Shown in pieces: positions 1-10,384 of a stretch of DNA of 64,000 bases; positions within the stretch are counted from its first letter, which is position 1, and each line of letters opens with the position of its first letter. The notes below the pieces were generated by a model, which did not search any database, was not told the DNA's origin, and worked only from the letters and a program-made list of their open reading frames with translations. A program made the position numbers and the translations under genes. Origin of the DNA: Tropicibacter alexandrii (GTDB lineage: Bacteria; Pseudomonadota; Alphaproteobacteria; Rhodobacterales; Rhodobacteraceae); contig NZ_RCTZ02000005.1 in NCBI RefSeq assembly GCF_003667315.2, positions 62,001 to 126,000 of the forward strand. Direction: 5' to 3'.

Positions 1-658
1 TGGCCTTGGTCAGCGCGTTGCCGATCTCCGCGTCGAGTGCGTCGGCTGCCGCTTGCGTGCGGGCATCGTCGTCTTCGTCCGTGTCGAACTGCGCATCAAT
101 GTCACGCACGGCCCACTGGGCCAAGTGCCACTCCTTCGGAAAGCCCGATTGCATCTCGGTCAGCAGCTTGCGTGTCCGCCTCATGACGGCGATCTGGCTC
201 TTGCTCACGCCGGATGCCTTGGCGGTATCGTCCTTCGAGTATGTGTAGCCCTTCTCTTCGTCCCAGAAACACACCAGCCACCACGCCGTGTCCGCTCTCT
301 CCTTCGCCGTCAGCGGAAGGTTGGCCTTGGTGTTGCTATAGCTGGCCTGCAATCTCGCGCTTTCCAAGGTGCCTTCGAAGACGCGCACAGTCAGCAGTTT
401 CTTGTACTTGCGGGCCTTGTAGGCGTAGTAGCGGTGGTGTCCTTCGATGATGTAGGTCTTCCCATCTTCCGGGTGCTGCCAGACCAACATTGGGTCCAGT
501 TCTACGCCGCGTTTGATGCGTTCGGCCAAGTCTTGGACGTGGTGGTCCACGATGCCGCCTGTGCGCTTTGGCAGGAAATTGTCGGGATCAAGACGCAGGT
601 CGCGCAACGCGATGGTCGTTTTCTTGGGTCTTCTCGGTCTAGCCTGTTGATTTCTCAT
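1..658 (-). CDS. ParB-like nuclease-domain protein, partial (cut by left edge)
   Basis: I translated the minus strand from an ATG at 658 and found 219 codons open to the window edge, so the C-terminus is missing. Residues about 15-100 resemble a ParB N-terminal domain: a basic start, then the motif EGHHRYYAYK (about residues 72-81), which matches the G-x-H-R-x-x-A core of ParB/sulfiredoxin-like proteins. A later stretch containing KASGVSKSQIAVMRR looks like a helix-turn-helix. AAGGA sits 8 bases before the ATG. It lies on the integrase side of the tRNA, so it is probably element cargo: a partition-type DNA-binding protein or a plasmid/phage regulator. Which of these is not clear without the C-terminus. 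Confidence 0.7.
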   Translation of the reverse strand, partial: MRNQQARPRRPKKTTIALRDLRLDPDNFLPKRTGGIVDHHVQDLAERIKRGVELDPMLVWQHPEDGKTYIIEGHHRYYAYKARKYKKLLTVRVFEGTLESARLQASYSNTKANLPLTAKERADTAWWLVCFWDEEKGYTYSKDDTAKASGVSKSQIAVMRRTRKLLTEMQSGFPKEWHLAQWAVRDIDAQFDTDEDDDARTQAAADALDAEIGNALTKA

Positions 659-1353
659 GCGGATATCCTTCGTAACGATGTTGATGGGGCCTCTGGCAGC
701 GCCGCACACGGCTGTACAGAATGCACCCTCTAAGGCTGCACCCTTGGGGTTGCCTTCGCGACCCGCTGTGGCTGTGGTCGTTGATGGTCGTTTTGCCCGT
801 GGCGGCTAGGCTCATGGGAAAACCAAGGCCAGCCTAAGCCCTCTGTAGCGTTCCTGCCTTGGGCCTGCTGAAGGCGATCATGGGCAATGCACCAGCTTGC
901 CCTGAGCTGAGCTGTGGCAACACCGACCACGTCGCGTCCACCACGACTGGCAGGCAGGCCCTAGGTCCAGCTATGGGCATGCTTCAGGTCAAGCCCGTAG
1001 GCTTTCATTGACCCTATGGAGGAAAGCATTGGGCGGCTGAGGCCCAGCCACGTCACTCCGACCACGTCGCGCCCATCACGACTGACAAGCACAGCTGAGG
1101 CTACCTATAGCTGACCTCAGTCCAGCTCTAGCTTCCATCCCCCACTTGGTGGTGGGGGGAGGTGTAGCCATAGCCCTAGCTATAGCTGACCAGATCATCC
1201 CTTCAGCTCGATCCATAGATGCCCCCCTTACCCCCCGCGAAAGGAAGGAAAGAGGGCGGCATCGAGCTGGGTAAAACTTCAGCTTTCGAGTGCCATCAGA
1301 GAGGCCCCACACGGTTATCCGTGCGATGGTGTGACTTAATCCCTGCAGGTCGG
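659..1353. other. Intergenic region of the integrated element, no convincing gene
   Basis: About 700 bases between the ParB-like gene and the 3' end of the integrase. The short open frames here (minus strand, about 730-930 and 1076-1312) have no ribosome-binding site and low-complexity, Arg/Pro-rich products, so I do not call them. The stretch holds a pair of 30-base direct repeats, a hairpin near 1137-1160 (CCCCCAC paired with GTGGGGG, no T-tract), and recurring TATAGCTGACC near 1106 and 1181. It may be a regulatory or recombination region. Confidence 0.5.
923..1087. repeat. Pair of imperfect 30-bp direct repeats
   Basis: The copies are at 923-952 and 1058-1087. They share CCGACCACGTCGCG, then YCCAYCACGACTGRCA, differing at three positions by transitions only. 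They are 135 bases apart, in the non-coding stretch between the ParB-like gene and the integrase. They could be binding sites for the ParB-like protein or integrase arm sites. I see no third copy. Confidence 0.6.
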
Positions 1354-2850
1354 TCAGAACGCTTCTAGGTAGCCTGCCTTGCGCAGGGCCTCCCAGACTG
1401 CCTGCTGTGCCTCCCTGAGGTTCTCCTCGGTCAGCCCGTGGTCGTATACGCTGGCAGAGTTGGCCTCTGCTGCCCAGCCACCAAGCTCGTAGATGCGATC
1501 CTCAGGGACACCGCCCCGTCGGGCCATCGTGCGCCACGTGTGCCTGAACGAATGCATGGCCAGCTTGCCGTCGGTCTCTGTGCCGAGCGTGGCTCTGCGA
1601 TATCGGGTGAACCACTGCGACACCGAGTTGGCTTTCTGCGTCGTCGGTTTCAGGGGCCACTCTGGGAACAATCGTCGGTCCTCGGGGCGCATGTCGGCTT
1701 GTGCAGCCTCCGCCAGTCCCATCCTCGCCGCGAGCAAGTCTTGCGCGGCCTCGACCACGGGCACAAAGCGGCGTGCATTGTCCGTCTTGCCCTTTGCGAT
1801 CTGAAACCCTGACGCGTCGGTCTTGACGTGCATCAACTTGAGTGAGCCGATTTCGTCAGCGCGGCATCCTGTGGCCAGTGCGAGCCGGAGGAGGTCCCCC
1901 TGACGCGACCCCCACTGCGGCGATCCGCTGAGTAGCTTGCTGACCTCGTCTGGCTTGAAGGCAGTACGGGTCTCATCCGCCGCACGCTTGCTCGACTTCT
2001 TTCTCGGTGTCCCTCTTTCCTCGACCTTCCAAGGGTTCGGTATGGGGTGGCCCTTCTTGTTGCGCAAGAGCTTCCTATCTTCGATGGCCCAAGCCCAAAG
2101 GCCACGCAGCAGGGTCACATGCTTTGCAACGGTCTTGGGCCTAACTTTGGCGACCAGTGGCAGGTACTCCATGCGGAACTTGAAAGCCGTGTCGGGGTCC
2201 ACGTCGTGCAGGGTCGGGTTCTCGGTGCCGATGTGCTTGGTAAGGTGCTTGACCGCCGTCCTGACGTCCAGCGCCGTTGTCGTAGCCAGTGTGTCGAAGC
2301 CGTAGGGGTTCCCCTCGCTGCGGTCCTCCAGATACTTCTCAAGCGCGTGTGCGAGGGGCAGGGCACCCCGGAAAACCATCTTTCCGAAGGCTTGCGCCTC
2401 CTTGCTCTTCCCCGCCTCGTCAGCGCGTTCCAGATGCTCCGTTAGAACGAAGTCGATCTCGGTGGGGTCCGAAGCCTCTGCCCGCATCTGTCGCCACTCA
2501 GCGGCGCTCTCGGGGCTCAGGTCGATGATCCGGCCAATCCCCCGTCGGCCCTTGCTGGCCATGGCATCTGCTTCAAGCTGCCTGATCTGGCCGATGCGCA
2601 CGTCGCGCAGGCGGATGGCTTCAGCGTGACTTCTTGTGTTCAACCCGAGCGAAATTGTTTTGCGAAAGGGTTCGTTCGTCCAAGGGTTGTGCGTCCCGAC
2701 CAGAACGGCGGGCGTGTCCATGCGGAGGGAATACCCCTTTCCTCGGGGTTTCTTCAAATTCTTCATGTCAGGCTCTGGCGAACCTGAGGTGATCTTGCGG
2801 GGCTTTCTGTGGTCCGTCATGTACCACAAGGTGCGTTGTACCACACCCAT
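1354..2850 (-). CDS. Tyrosine recombinase (site-specific integrase)
   Basis: A protein of about 498 residues with the catalytic set of the tyrosine recombinase family: Arg in TGCRADEI (about 330), HSFRHTWR (about 433-440), Trp in place of the second His (GGW, about 459) and the nucleophile Tyr in SVYDHG (about 469). The N-terminal 250 residues would be the arm- and core-binding domains. I chose ATG 2850 (AAGG six bases upstream); a TTG at 2856 is also open. The start lies 34 bases from the 3' end of tRNA-Ser and the gene is transcribed in the same direction, the classic position of an integrase whose attachment site is that tRNA 3' end. Confidence 0.93.
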   Translation of the reverse strand: MGVVQRTLWYMTDHRKPRKITSGSPEPDMKNLKKPRGKGYSLRMDTPAVLVGTHNPWTNEPFRKTISLGLNTRSHAEAIRLRDVRIGQIRQLEADAMASKGRRGIGRIIDLSPESAAEWRQMRAEASDPTEIDFVLTEHLERADEAGKSKEAQAFGKMVFRGALPLAHALEKYLEDRSEGNPYGFDTLATTTALDVRTAVKHLTKHIGTENPTLHDVDPDTAFKFRMEYLPLVAKVRPKTVAKHVTLLRGLWAWAIEDRKLLRNKKGHPIPNPWKVEERGTPRKKSSKRAADETRTAFKPDEVSKLLSGSPQWGSRQGDLLRLALATGCRADEIGSLKLMHVKTDASGFQIAKGKTDNARRFVPVVEAAQDLLAARMGLAEAAQADMRPEDRRLFPEWPLKPTTQKANSVSQWFTRYRRATLGTETDGKLAMHSFRHTWRTMARRGGVPEDRIYELGGWAAEANSASVYDHGLTEENLREAQQAVWEALRKAGYLEAF

Positions 2851-2883
2851 TTTCAACCTTACAAATCAATGACTTAGGGGTAA

Positions 2884-2940
2884 TGGCGGAGAGACAGGGA
2901 TTCGAACCCTGGGTCCCCGTGAAGGGACAACGGTTTTCGA
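2884..2940 (-). other. Probable chromosomal attachment site in the tRNA-Ser 3' half
   Basis: Inferred from position only. Integrases next to a tRNA normally recombine in the anticodon-to-3'-end part of the gene and restore it. The element lies to the left, so the second att copy, a direct repeat of the tRNA 3' end, should be beyond the left edge. Confidence 0.45.
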
Positions 2941-2973
2941 GACCGCCCCGTTCGACCACTCCGGCACCTCTCC
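2884..2973 (-). tRNA. tRNA-Ser (anticodon CGA)
   Basis: The minus strand folds as a class II tRNA: acceptor arm GGAGAGG paired with the 3' CTCTCC, anticodon stem-loop with loop CTCGAAA (anticodon CGA, reads UCG), a long variable arm (GTCCC-TTCAC-GGGAC), T-arm CAGGGTTCGAATCCCTG, discriminator G and an encoded CCA at 2884-2886. At 90 nt it has the usual length for tRNA-Ser. The integrated element abuts its 3' end. Confidence 0.96.
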
Positions 2974-3280
2974 GCGCCTTGGTCTTGGTAGGGCGGCGTT
3001 TAGACAATCCGCAAACCGGGCGCAACAGGGAATTTGTCATTTTCCGCATTCTCTTCGCGGCGCGTCATCGCTTCGCGTCCGGCACCTCTGTCTGGTGAAC
3101 GGCTGGCGAAAGGGCGCGCGGCCGGATGGCAGGCCGGTCTTCGCATTCTGCCGCCGTTTCGGGCAGGGCGCGCCAAGGCGGGCAGGCTCGGCAAAGCCTT
3201 GCCCATGGCTCCTGTCGGCTGCTTGTTGCCGGGCCGGATTTCGCCTAATTCTGAAGGCAGCGAACAGGAGGACAGATTAT
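2974..3280. other. Intergenic region between tRNA-Ser and the DUF2059 gene
   Basis: About 307 bases with no supported gene. A plus-strand frame running through it from 3095 is an in-frame upstream extension of the next gene and lacks a ribosome-binding site. The left part should hold the tRNA promoter (minus strand); TCTAAA near 2998-3003 is a possible -10 box. I see no other structure. Confidence 0.5.
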
Positions 3281-4108
3281 ATGGGCAGGCAGACAGGTCG
3301 GCGCGACTGGATCGGTGGACTCGTCCTTTGCGGAACCGTCGCCTTGGCCATGCCGGGGCAGGCGGCGCAGGTCGAGGATCTCTACGAAGCCTTGCGGCTG
3401 GACGAGATGATCACGGTGATGCGCGAGGAGGGGCTGGCATATGGCGACGAGCTGGCCGAGCAGATGCTGCCGACCGGCACGGCGGCGTGGTCGAACCTGA
3501 TCTCGGAGATCTACGATACGGAACGCATGGGCACCATCGTCGAGGCGCGTTTTGCCCAAGAGCTGTCCGAGACCGACATCGCGCCGCTTGTGTCCTTCTT
3601 CCAGTCTGAGCCGGGGGCGCGCATCGTCGAGCTGGAACTCGAAGCGCGCCGTGCCATGATCGAGCCGCGCGTCGAAGAGGCCGCCCGCGCCGCCTTTCGC
3701 GAGGCCGATCCGGATGACGCGCGCCAGCAGCAGCTCGAGACGTTCATCGACAGCAACGACCTGCTCGAAGGCAACGTGGCCTCGGCGCTGAACGCCTCGC
3801 TGCGCTTCTATAATGGCATGGTCGATGGCGGTGCCTTCGTCATGAGCGAATCCGACATCCTTCAGGACGTCTGGGCGCAGGAGGCCGAGACCCGGTCCGA
3901 TACGCAGGAATGGCTGTATGCCTTTTTAATGCTGGCCTACGAGCCGCTGCCCGACGATGCGCTGGACCGCTATATCGTCTTGTCCGCAACCGAGGCGGGG
4001 CGCGACCTGAACCGCGCGCTCTTCAACGCCTTTGGTGCCGCCTATGATGAGATCTCGTATGCGTTGGGCCTGTCGCTGGCCGGGCAGATGCAAGGTCAGG
4101 ATCTCTAG
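3281..4108 (+). CDS. Secreted DUF2059-domain protein
   Basis: 275 residues. I start at ATG 3281 because AGGAGGA is 9 bases upstream and the product then begins with a signal peptide: basic residues (GRQTGRRDW), a hydrophobic core and a cleavage region near PGQAAQ. A longer in-frame start at 3095 would bury this signal. The mature part is acidic and helical. It fits DUF2059, seen in many Rhodobacterales periplasmic proteins; the function is unknown. It stands alone before rplU and is followed by a hairpin terminator. Confidence 0.8.
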   Translation: MGRQTGRRDWIGGLVLCGTVALAMPGQAAQVEDLYEALRLDEMITVMREEGLAYGDELAEQMLPTGTAAWSNLISEIYDTERMGTIVEARFAQELSETDIAPLVSFFQSEPGARIVELELEARRAMIEPRVEEAARAAFREADPDDARQQQLETFIDSNDLLEGNVASALNASLRFYNGMVDGGAFVMSESDILQDVWAQEAETRSDTQEWLYAFLMLAYEPLPDDALDRYIVLSATEAGRDLNRALFNAFGAAYDEISYALGLSLAGQMQGQDL

Positions 4109-4163
4109 GCCGAAGATGGTTGACAAGACCGGTCCGCGCGCGTAGAGACGCGGCACTCAAGGA

Positions 4164-4192
4164 CGGGGCGCATAACCCCGCCTTTTGTTTTT
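4164..4192 (+). terminator. Probable rho-independent terminator after the DUF2059 gene
   Basis: CGGGG (4164-4168) pairs with CCCCG (4176-4180) around a 7-base loop, followed by CCTTTTGTTTTT. The stem is short but the T-rich tract is good. It separates the DUF2059 gene from rplU. Confidence 0.6.
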
Positions 4193-4203
4193 GGTGAAAC
4201 GAA

Positions 4204-4219
4204 CGCCCCGAGAGGGGCG
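4204..4219 (+). promoter_or_regulatory. Hairpin in the rplU leader
   Basis: CGCCCC-GAGA-GGGGCG: a perfect 6-bp stem capped by a GNRA-type tetraloop, about 90 bases before the rplU start and with no T-tract after it. It may be an autoregulatory leader element for the L21-L27 mRNA, or just a processing or stability hairpin. Functional assignment is inference. Confidence 0.4.
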
Positions 4220-4306
4220 CGCAGTTCGAAGGTGGCGCTGCCCCGTGCAGGCCGAAAGTCCCGAAACCGGGCACCGAAGGACGCGGTTGAGAAAAGGAAG
4301 ACGCGC

Positions 4307-4861
4307 ATGTTCGCGGTGATGAAAACCGGCGGCAAGCAGTACAAGGTCCAGTCCGGTGATGTTCTCCGGGTGGAAAAGCTGGCAGCCGATGCGGGCGAAA
4401 CCGTCCAATTCAACGAAATTCTGATGCTCGGCGGTGACAACACCGTTGTGGGCGCACCGCTTGTTGCCGGTGCCGCCGTGCAGGCCGAGATCATCGACCA
4501 GATCAAGGGCGACAAGGTCATCAACTTCGTCAAGCGCCGCCGCAAGCACAGCTCGCAGCGCACGAAGGGCCACCGCCAGAAGCTGACCCTGATCCGCGTG
4601 ACCGAGATCCTCGCCGATGGCGCGGACAAGTCGGGCGTGAAGGTCGCAACCGGTTCCGCACCGAAGGGCGCCGCTGCGCCTGCGGCTGCTGCCGGTGGTG
4701 ACGACCTGACCCAGATCACCGGTGTCGGCCCCGCCGCCGCGAAGAAGCTGAACGAGGCGGGCATCACCACCTTCGCCCAGCTGGCCGCTGTCGACGCGGA
4801 CACCTTCGAGGCCACCAAGGTCAAGCCCGAATGGGTTGAACAGGCCAAGGAACTGGCCTGA
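4307..4861 (+). CDS. rplU: Ribosomal protein bL21 with C-terminal HhH extension
   Basis: 184 residues. Residues 1-103 are a normal bL21 (MFAVMKTGGKQYKVQ start, basic RRRKHSSQRTKGHRQ segment) that binds 23S rRNA in the large subunit. A Ala/Gly-rich linker (about 110-131) leads to a helix-hairpin-helix-like tail (DDLTQITGVGPAAAKKLNEAG, about 132-152, and following helix). Most bacterial L21 proteins stop near 103 residues; extended forms are known in Rhodobacterales. Start ATG 4307 is preceded by AAAAGGAAG; a longer frame from 4232 has no such signal. rpmA follows after 28 bases. Confidence 0.96.
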   Translation: MFAVMKTGGKQYKVQSGDVLRVEKLAADAGETVQFNEILMLGGDNTVVGAPLVAGAAVQAEIIDQIKGDKVINFVKRRRKHSSQRTKGHRQKLTLIRVTEILADGADKSGVKVATGSAPKGAAAPAAAAGGDDLTQITGVGPAAAKKLNEAGITTFAQLAAVDADTFEATKVKPEWVEQAKELA

Positions 4862-4889
4862 GGGCCCGTAGAAATTAGGAGAGACACTC

Positions 4890-5159
4890 ATGGCACATAA
4901 AAAAGCAGGCGGTTCCTCCCGTAACGGTCGCGACTCTGCGGGTCGCCGCCTCGGCGTGAAACTGTATGGCGGCCAGTCCGTCATCCCCGGCAACATCATC
5001 GTGCGCCAGCGCGGCACGAAGTTCTGGCCGGGCGAGGGCGTTGGCATGGGCCGCGACCACACGCTGTTTGCAACCGTCGAGGGCGCGATCGAGTTCAAGA
5101 AAGGCCTCAAGGGCCGTACCTTCGTAAACGTGCTTCCGGTGGCGGAGGCCGCCGAGTAA
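4890..5159 (+). CDS. rpmA: Ribosomal protein bL27
   Basis: 89 residues, full length for bL27. The N-terminal [16 protein letters not shown] is the flexible tail that reaches the peptidyl-transferase centre, followed by the family core [30 protein letters not shown] is upstream of the ATG. It is the second gene of the rplU-rpmA operon and is closed by a strong terminator. Confidence 0.98.
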   Translation: MAHKKAGGSSRNGRDSAGRRLGVKLYGGQSVIPGNIIVRQRGTKFWPGEGVGMGRDHTLFATVEGAIEFKKGLKGRTFVNVLPVAEAAE

Positions 5160-5187
5160 GCCGACCTCAAGGTTTTCGTGACACGAG

Positions 5188-5215
5188 GGGGATCGGCATC
5201 GCCGGTCCCCTTTTT
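5188..5215 (+). terminator. Rho-independent terminator after rpmA
   Basis: A 10-bp stem, GGGGATCGGC (5188-5197) with GCCGGTCCCC (5201-5210), one G-T wobble, 3-base loop, then TTTTT. Confidence 0.9.
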
Positions 5216-5336
5216 CGTTGTTCCAGGTTTTTCGCATCGGGTCGGAAAAAGTCACAAATTGGCCAGACGGGGATGATACCCCTCTCGGTCATGCCCATGT
5301 CAGTACCTGTGGCACTTGCACAGGAGGAGAGTGCAA

Positions 5337-5876
5337 ATGAGCCTTCTTGAAACCGTTTCCATGCCGGTTCTCGAAACCGAACGCTTCGATCTGCGTCCCG
5401 TCCGCCTGTCGGACCGTGGCCTGATCGAACATTATGCCAGCGACGAACGCGTCGCGCGCATGACGTCATCCATTCCGCATCCCTTGCCGCCCACCGCGGC
5501 AGAGGCCTTTGTCACCCGGGTCACCGCGCCCGAGAGCGACGAACATGTGTGGGCTTTGGACGCAACGCGCCAAGGCGGGGCCGAATTGATGGGGCTGGTC
5601 ACGCTGACCCGTCTGGATGCCGACCAGTCCGAGGTCAGCTATTGGGTCGCGCCCGCGTTTTGGAACACCGGCATCGCATCGGATGCGGTGCAGGCGCTTG
5701 TCGATGCCAATCCGCTGGGCAACGCAACGATGTTCGCGATCACCTTTCAGGACAACCCCGCCTCGGCGCGGGTGCTGACCCATGCGGGGTTCGAATATAT
5801 CGGCGATGCCGAAACCTATTCCGTCGCCCGCGCGGCCAAGATCCCAACCTGGACCTACCTGCGCAAGCTGCGCTGA
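5337..5876 (+). CDS. GNAT-family N-acetyltransferase
   Basis: 179 residues from ATG 5337, preceded by AGGAGGAG. It begins with a RimJ/RimL-type opening (LETERFDLRPVRLSD), has a central strand YWVAPAFWNTGIASDAVQALV that occupies the place of the acetyl-CoA-binding motif, and ends with NPASARVLTHAGFEYIG, the typical final GNAT strand-helix. The substrate cannot be told. It is monocistronic, between the rpmA and its own terminators, just before obgE. Confidence 0.85.
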   Translation: MSLLETVSMPVLETERFDLRPVRLSDRGLIEHYASDERVARMTSSIPHPLPPTAAEAFVTRVTAPESDEHVWALDATRQGGAELMGLVTLTRLDADQSEVSYWVAPAFWNTGIASDAVQALVDANPLGNATMFAITFQDNPASARVLTHAGFEYIGDAETYSVARAAKIPTWTYLRKLR

Positions 5877-5904
5877 GGCGCGCAGACAGTGCAGGACACC
5901 GCTT

Positions 5905-5932
5905 CGCCCGGCCCCTGAGGTCCGGGCGTTTT
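5905..5932 (+). terminator. Terminator after the GNAT gene
   Basis: CGCCCGG (5905-5911) pairs with CCGGGCG (5922-5928), 10-base loop, followed by TTTT. Confidence 0.8.
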
Positions 5933-5969
5933 CCTTATGGCGCTTGAGAGCGCGTTGAAACCCCGCTAA

Positions 5970-8137
<2,168 letters not shown>

Positions 8138-8143
8138 CGGCCC

Positions 8144-8165
8144 TGTTTCTTCTCTTTAAAAATAC
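8144..8165 (+). repeat. Dispersed intergenic repeat, partial copy (module 1)
   Basis: GTTTCTTCTCTTTAAAAATACC matches module 1 (TTTCTTYTGG..AAATACC) of an element also found at 28056, 52000, 58484 and 12718. The second, palindromic module is missing here. It lies between proB and proA. Confidence 0.45.
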
Positions 8166-8198
8166 CCAAATCCCACCTCAACCAAAGCGAGACACGTC

Positions 8199-9464
8199 AT
8201 GAAAGACCTGACCGACATCCCCGCAATGATGCAGGACATCGGGGCGCGCGCCAAACTGGCCGCAGCCGAGCTCGCTTTCGCCCCAGCCGAGGCAAAACAA
8301 CTGGCGCTGGAGGCCGCCGCCGATGCGATCGTCGCGCAGACGGCCCAGATCATCGAGGCCAACAAGCAGGACATGGCCTTTGGCCGCGACAAGGGCCTGT
8401 CCGATGCGATGCTCGACCGCTTGATGCTGGACGAGGCGCGGATCAAATCCATGGCTGACGGGCTGCGCGCGGTTGCCGCGCAGAAGGACCCGGTGGGCGA
8501 GGTGATCTCGGAATGGGATCGGCCCTCGGGCCTGCATATCAGCCGCGTGCGCACGCCCTTGGGCGTGGTCGGCGTGATCTACGAGTCGCGCCCCAACGTG
8601 ACGGCGGATGCGGGCGCGCTGTGCCTGAAGGCGGGCAATGCGGTGATCCTGCGGGGCGGCTCGGAAAGCTTCCATTCGGCCAGCGCCATCCATGCCTGCC
8701 TCGTTGAGGGGCTGAAAAAGGCCGGTCTGCCCGAGGACGCGATCCAGCGCATTCCGACCCGTGACCGCGCCGCCGTGCAGGAGATGCTCAAGGCGGTCGA
8801 CTATATCGACGTGATCGTGCCGCGCGGCGGCAAGGGCTTGGTTGGTTTGGTCCAGCGCGAGGCGCGGGTGCCGGTCTTTGCCCATCTCGAAGGCATCGTG
8901 CATATCTATATCGACAAGGAGGCCGACCCGGTGAAGGCGCTCAAGGTCGTGATGAACGCCAAGACCCGCCGCACCGGCATCTGCGGGGCCGCCGAATGCC
9001 TGCTGATCCATCGCGATGTGGTCGACACGATCGGCCAAGGCGTCATCAAGGCGCTGGTCGATGCTGGGGTCGAGGTGCGCGCCGACGAAAAGCTGAGCGC
9101 GATCCCCGGCACCGCCAAGGCGACCGAGGCCGATTGGGGCTGCGAATATCTCGACAGCATCATCGCCGCCAAGGTCGTCGACGATGTCGACGGCGCGATT
9201 GCCCATATCCGGCACTACAGTTCGTCCCACACCGATTGCATCCTGACCGAGGATGACACGGCGGCGGCACGTTTCTTCCAGCGGCTCGACAGCGCGATCC
9301 TGATGCGCAATGCCTCGACCCAGTTCGCGGACGGGGGCGAGTTCGGCATGGGGGCCGAGATCGGCATCGCCACGGGCAAGATGCATGCGCGCGGGCCGGT
9401 CGGTGCCGAACAACTGACCAGCTTCAAGTATCTGGTTGTCGGTGATGGAACGGTACGCGCCTAG
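8199..9464 (+). CDS. proA: Gamma-glutamyl phosphate reductase
   Basis: 421 residues, the usual ProA length. Aldehyde-dehydrogenase fold with the NADPH region ([17 protein letters not shown]) and the catalytic Cys in [12 protein letters not shown]. It reduces glutamyl phosphate to glutamate semialdehyde in proline synthesis, next to proB. Its stop codon shares a CTAG with the stop of the convergent chpT gene. Confidence 0.97.
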   Translation: MKDLTDIPAMMQDIGARAKLAAAELAFAPAEAKQLALEAAADAIVAQTAQIIEANKQDMAFGRDKGLSDAMLDRLMLDEARIKSMADGLRAVAAQKDPVGEVISEWDRPSGLHISRVRTPLGVVGVIYESRPNVTADAGALCLKAGNAVILRGGSESFHSASAIHACLVEGLKKAGLPEDAIQRIPTRDRAAVQEMLKAVDYIDVIVPRGGKGLVGLVQREARVPVFAHLEGIVHIYIDKEADPVKALKVVMNAKTRRTGICGAAECLLIHRDVVDTIGQGVIKALVDAGVEVRADEKLSAIPGTAKATEADWGCEYLDSIIAAKVVDDVDGAIAHIRHYSSSHTDCILTEDDTAAARFFQRLDSAILMRNASTQFADGGEFGMGAEIGIATGKMHARGPVGAEQLTSFKYLVVGDGTVRA

Positions 9465-10069
9465 GCGATCTTGATGGTGATCTGCGTTTCGTCGCAGGTC
9501 ACCATGATCTTTTGCCCGCGCTCGTCGGCCAGCAAGGCCAGTAGCGCGAATTGCACGCGGTTTGGCGCAATCTCGCCCAGTTGCGCCACGCCATTGAGGT
9601 GATCCCAATAGATCTCGTCCAGCGCGATCCGCCGCCCGGTGGCGGTGACCGACCAGCCCGCCGCGTCACGATCCAGCCGAACGTTGCCGCCCACGGGCAG
9701 CGCGCTTTCGCAGCACAGGAAGGCGAGGAAGGCCAGTTGCACGTCCTGCCTGCGGAAATCGCCCTGTGGCAGCCATTCCGCGCTCAGCCGCGATCCTTCG
9801 GTGTTGGCGGCCAGCGTGGCGGCAGCTTCGCGGCTGCCCAGCGACTGGTGGGATTCGGCACTGCCGAAGGCGACGCGGAAAAACTTGATCCGGGCGGCTG
9901 CGCTATTGCAACTGTCCTGGATCAGGGCCATCTCGGGGCTATGCTCATCCGCACCACCGGACAACGCGATCAGTTCGAGCCCGTTCTGGATGGCCCCGAT
10001 CGGGCTGATCAGGTCATGGCACAGGCGCGATCCAATCAGGGCGGCGAGGGTGGCACTGGTTTGCGGCAT
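9461..10069 (-). CDS. chpT: Histidine phosphotransferase ChpT
   Basis: 202 residues. The N-terminal helix has the phospho-acceptor motif [20 protein letters not shown] (about 14-33, His 18), and the C-terminal half resembles a degenerate HATPase fold without ATP-binding boxes, the known build of ChpT. In alphaproteobacteria ChpT passes phosphate from the kinase CckA to CtrA, which controls motility, cell-cycle and gene-transfer-agent genes in this order. Neither cckA nor ctrA is in the window. It converges on proA with a 3-4 base overlap. Confidence 0.88.
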   Translation of the reverse strand: MPQTSATLAALIGSRLCHDLISPIGAIQNGLELIALSGGADEHSPEMALIQDSCNSAAARIKFFRVAFGSAESHQSLGSREAAATLAANTEGSRLSAEWLPQGDFRRQDVQLAFLAFLCCESALPVGGNVRLDRDAAGWSVTATGRRIALDEIYWDHLNGVAQLGEIAPNRVQFALLALLADERGQKIMVTCDETQITIKIA

Positions 10070-10094
10070 TTTGGCTCCTTTGGGGAGATATTCG

Positions 10095-10277
10095 ATGACT
10101 GATCTGAACGCGTTACTGGAACCTGGTCAACTGGTCCGGCACCCGGACCAACCGGAATGGGGCCTTGGTCAGGTGCAATCCAACATCGGTGGCCGCATTA
10201 CCGTCAATTTTCGCGAACAAGGCAAGGTTGTAATCGACGGTCAACGTGTCGGGCTCCTTCCGGTCTACGAAAGCTAG
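10095..10277 (+). CDS. DUF3553-domain small protein
   Basis: 60 residues. ATG 10095 follows GGGGAG by 7 bases. The sequence (PGQLVRHPDQPEWGLGQVQS, then a VNFREQGKVVI strand) matches the small SH3-like DUF3553 proteins of Rhodobacterales, which resemble the domain at the end of UvrD-type helicases. A longer frame from 9639 runs antisense to chpT and is not believed. It is divergent from chpT, with only 25 bases between the starts. Confidence 0.8.
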   Translation: MTDLNALLEPGQLVRHPDQPEWGLGQVQSNIGGRITVNFREQGKVVIDGQRVGLLPVYES

Positions 10278-10384
10278 GGTAAAGTAGTACATCTTTCCGA
10301 ATGGTTAACCGATCTGCGATCCCGTGCGACGTTGCGTTTTTTCGGACCTCGGCCTAGAAGCGCGCCAACAGGAGGCGGGCGATC

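Noticed and set aside
53-733. 226-residue open frame on the plus strand
   Set aside because: It lies antisense to the ParB-like gene, which has a ribosome-binding site and recognisable motifs.
1137-1160. Hairpin CCCCCAC/GTGGGGG as a terminator
   Set aside because: No T-tract and no gene ending next to it in a fitting direction.
730-1312. Two small minus-strand frames in the element
   Set aside because: No ribosome-binding site and low-complexity products.
2768-3098. Short open frames over the tRNA-Ser gene
   Set aside because: They read through the tRNA and have no start signals.
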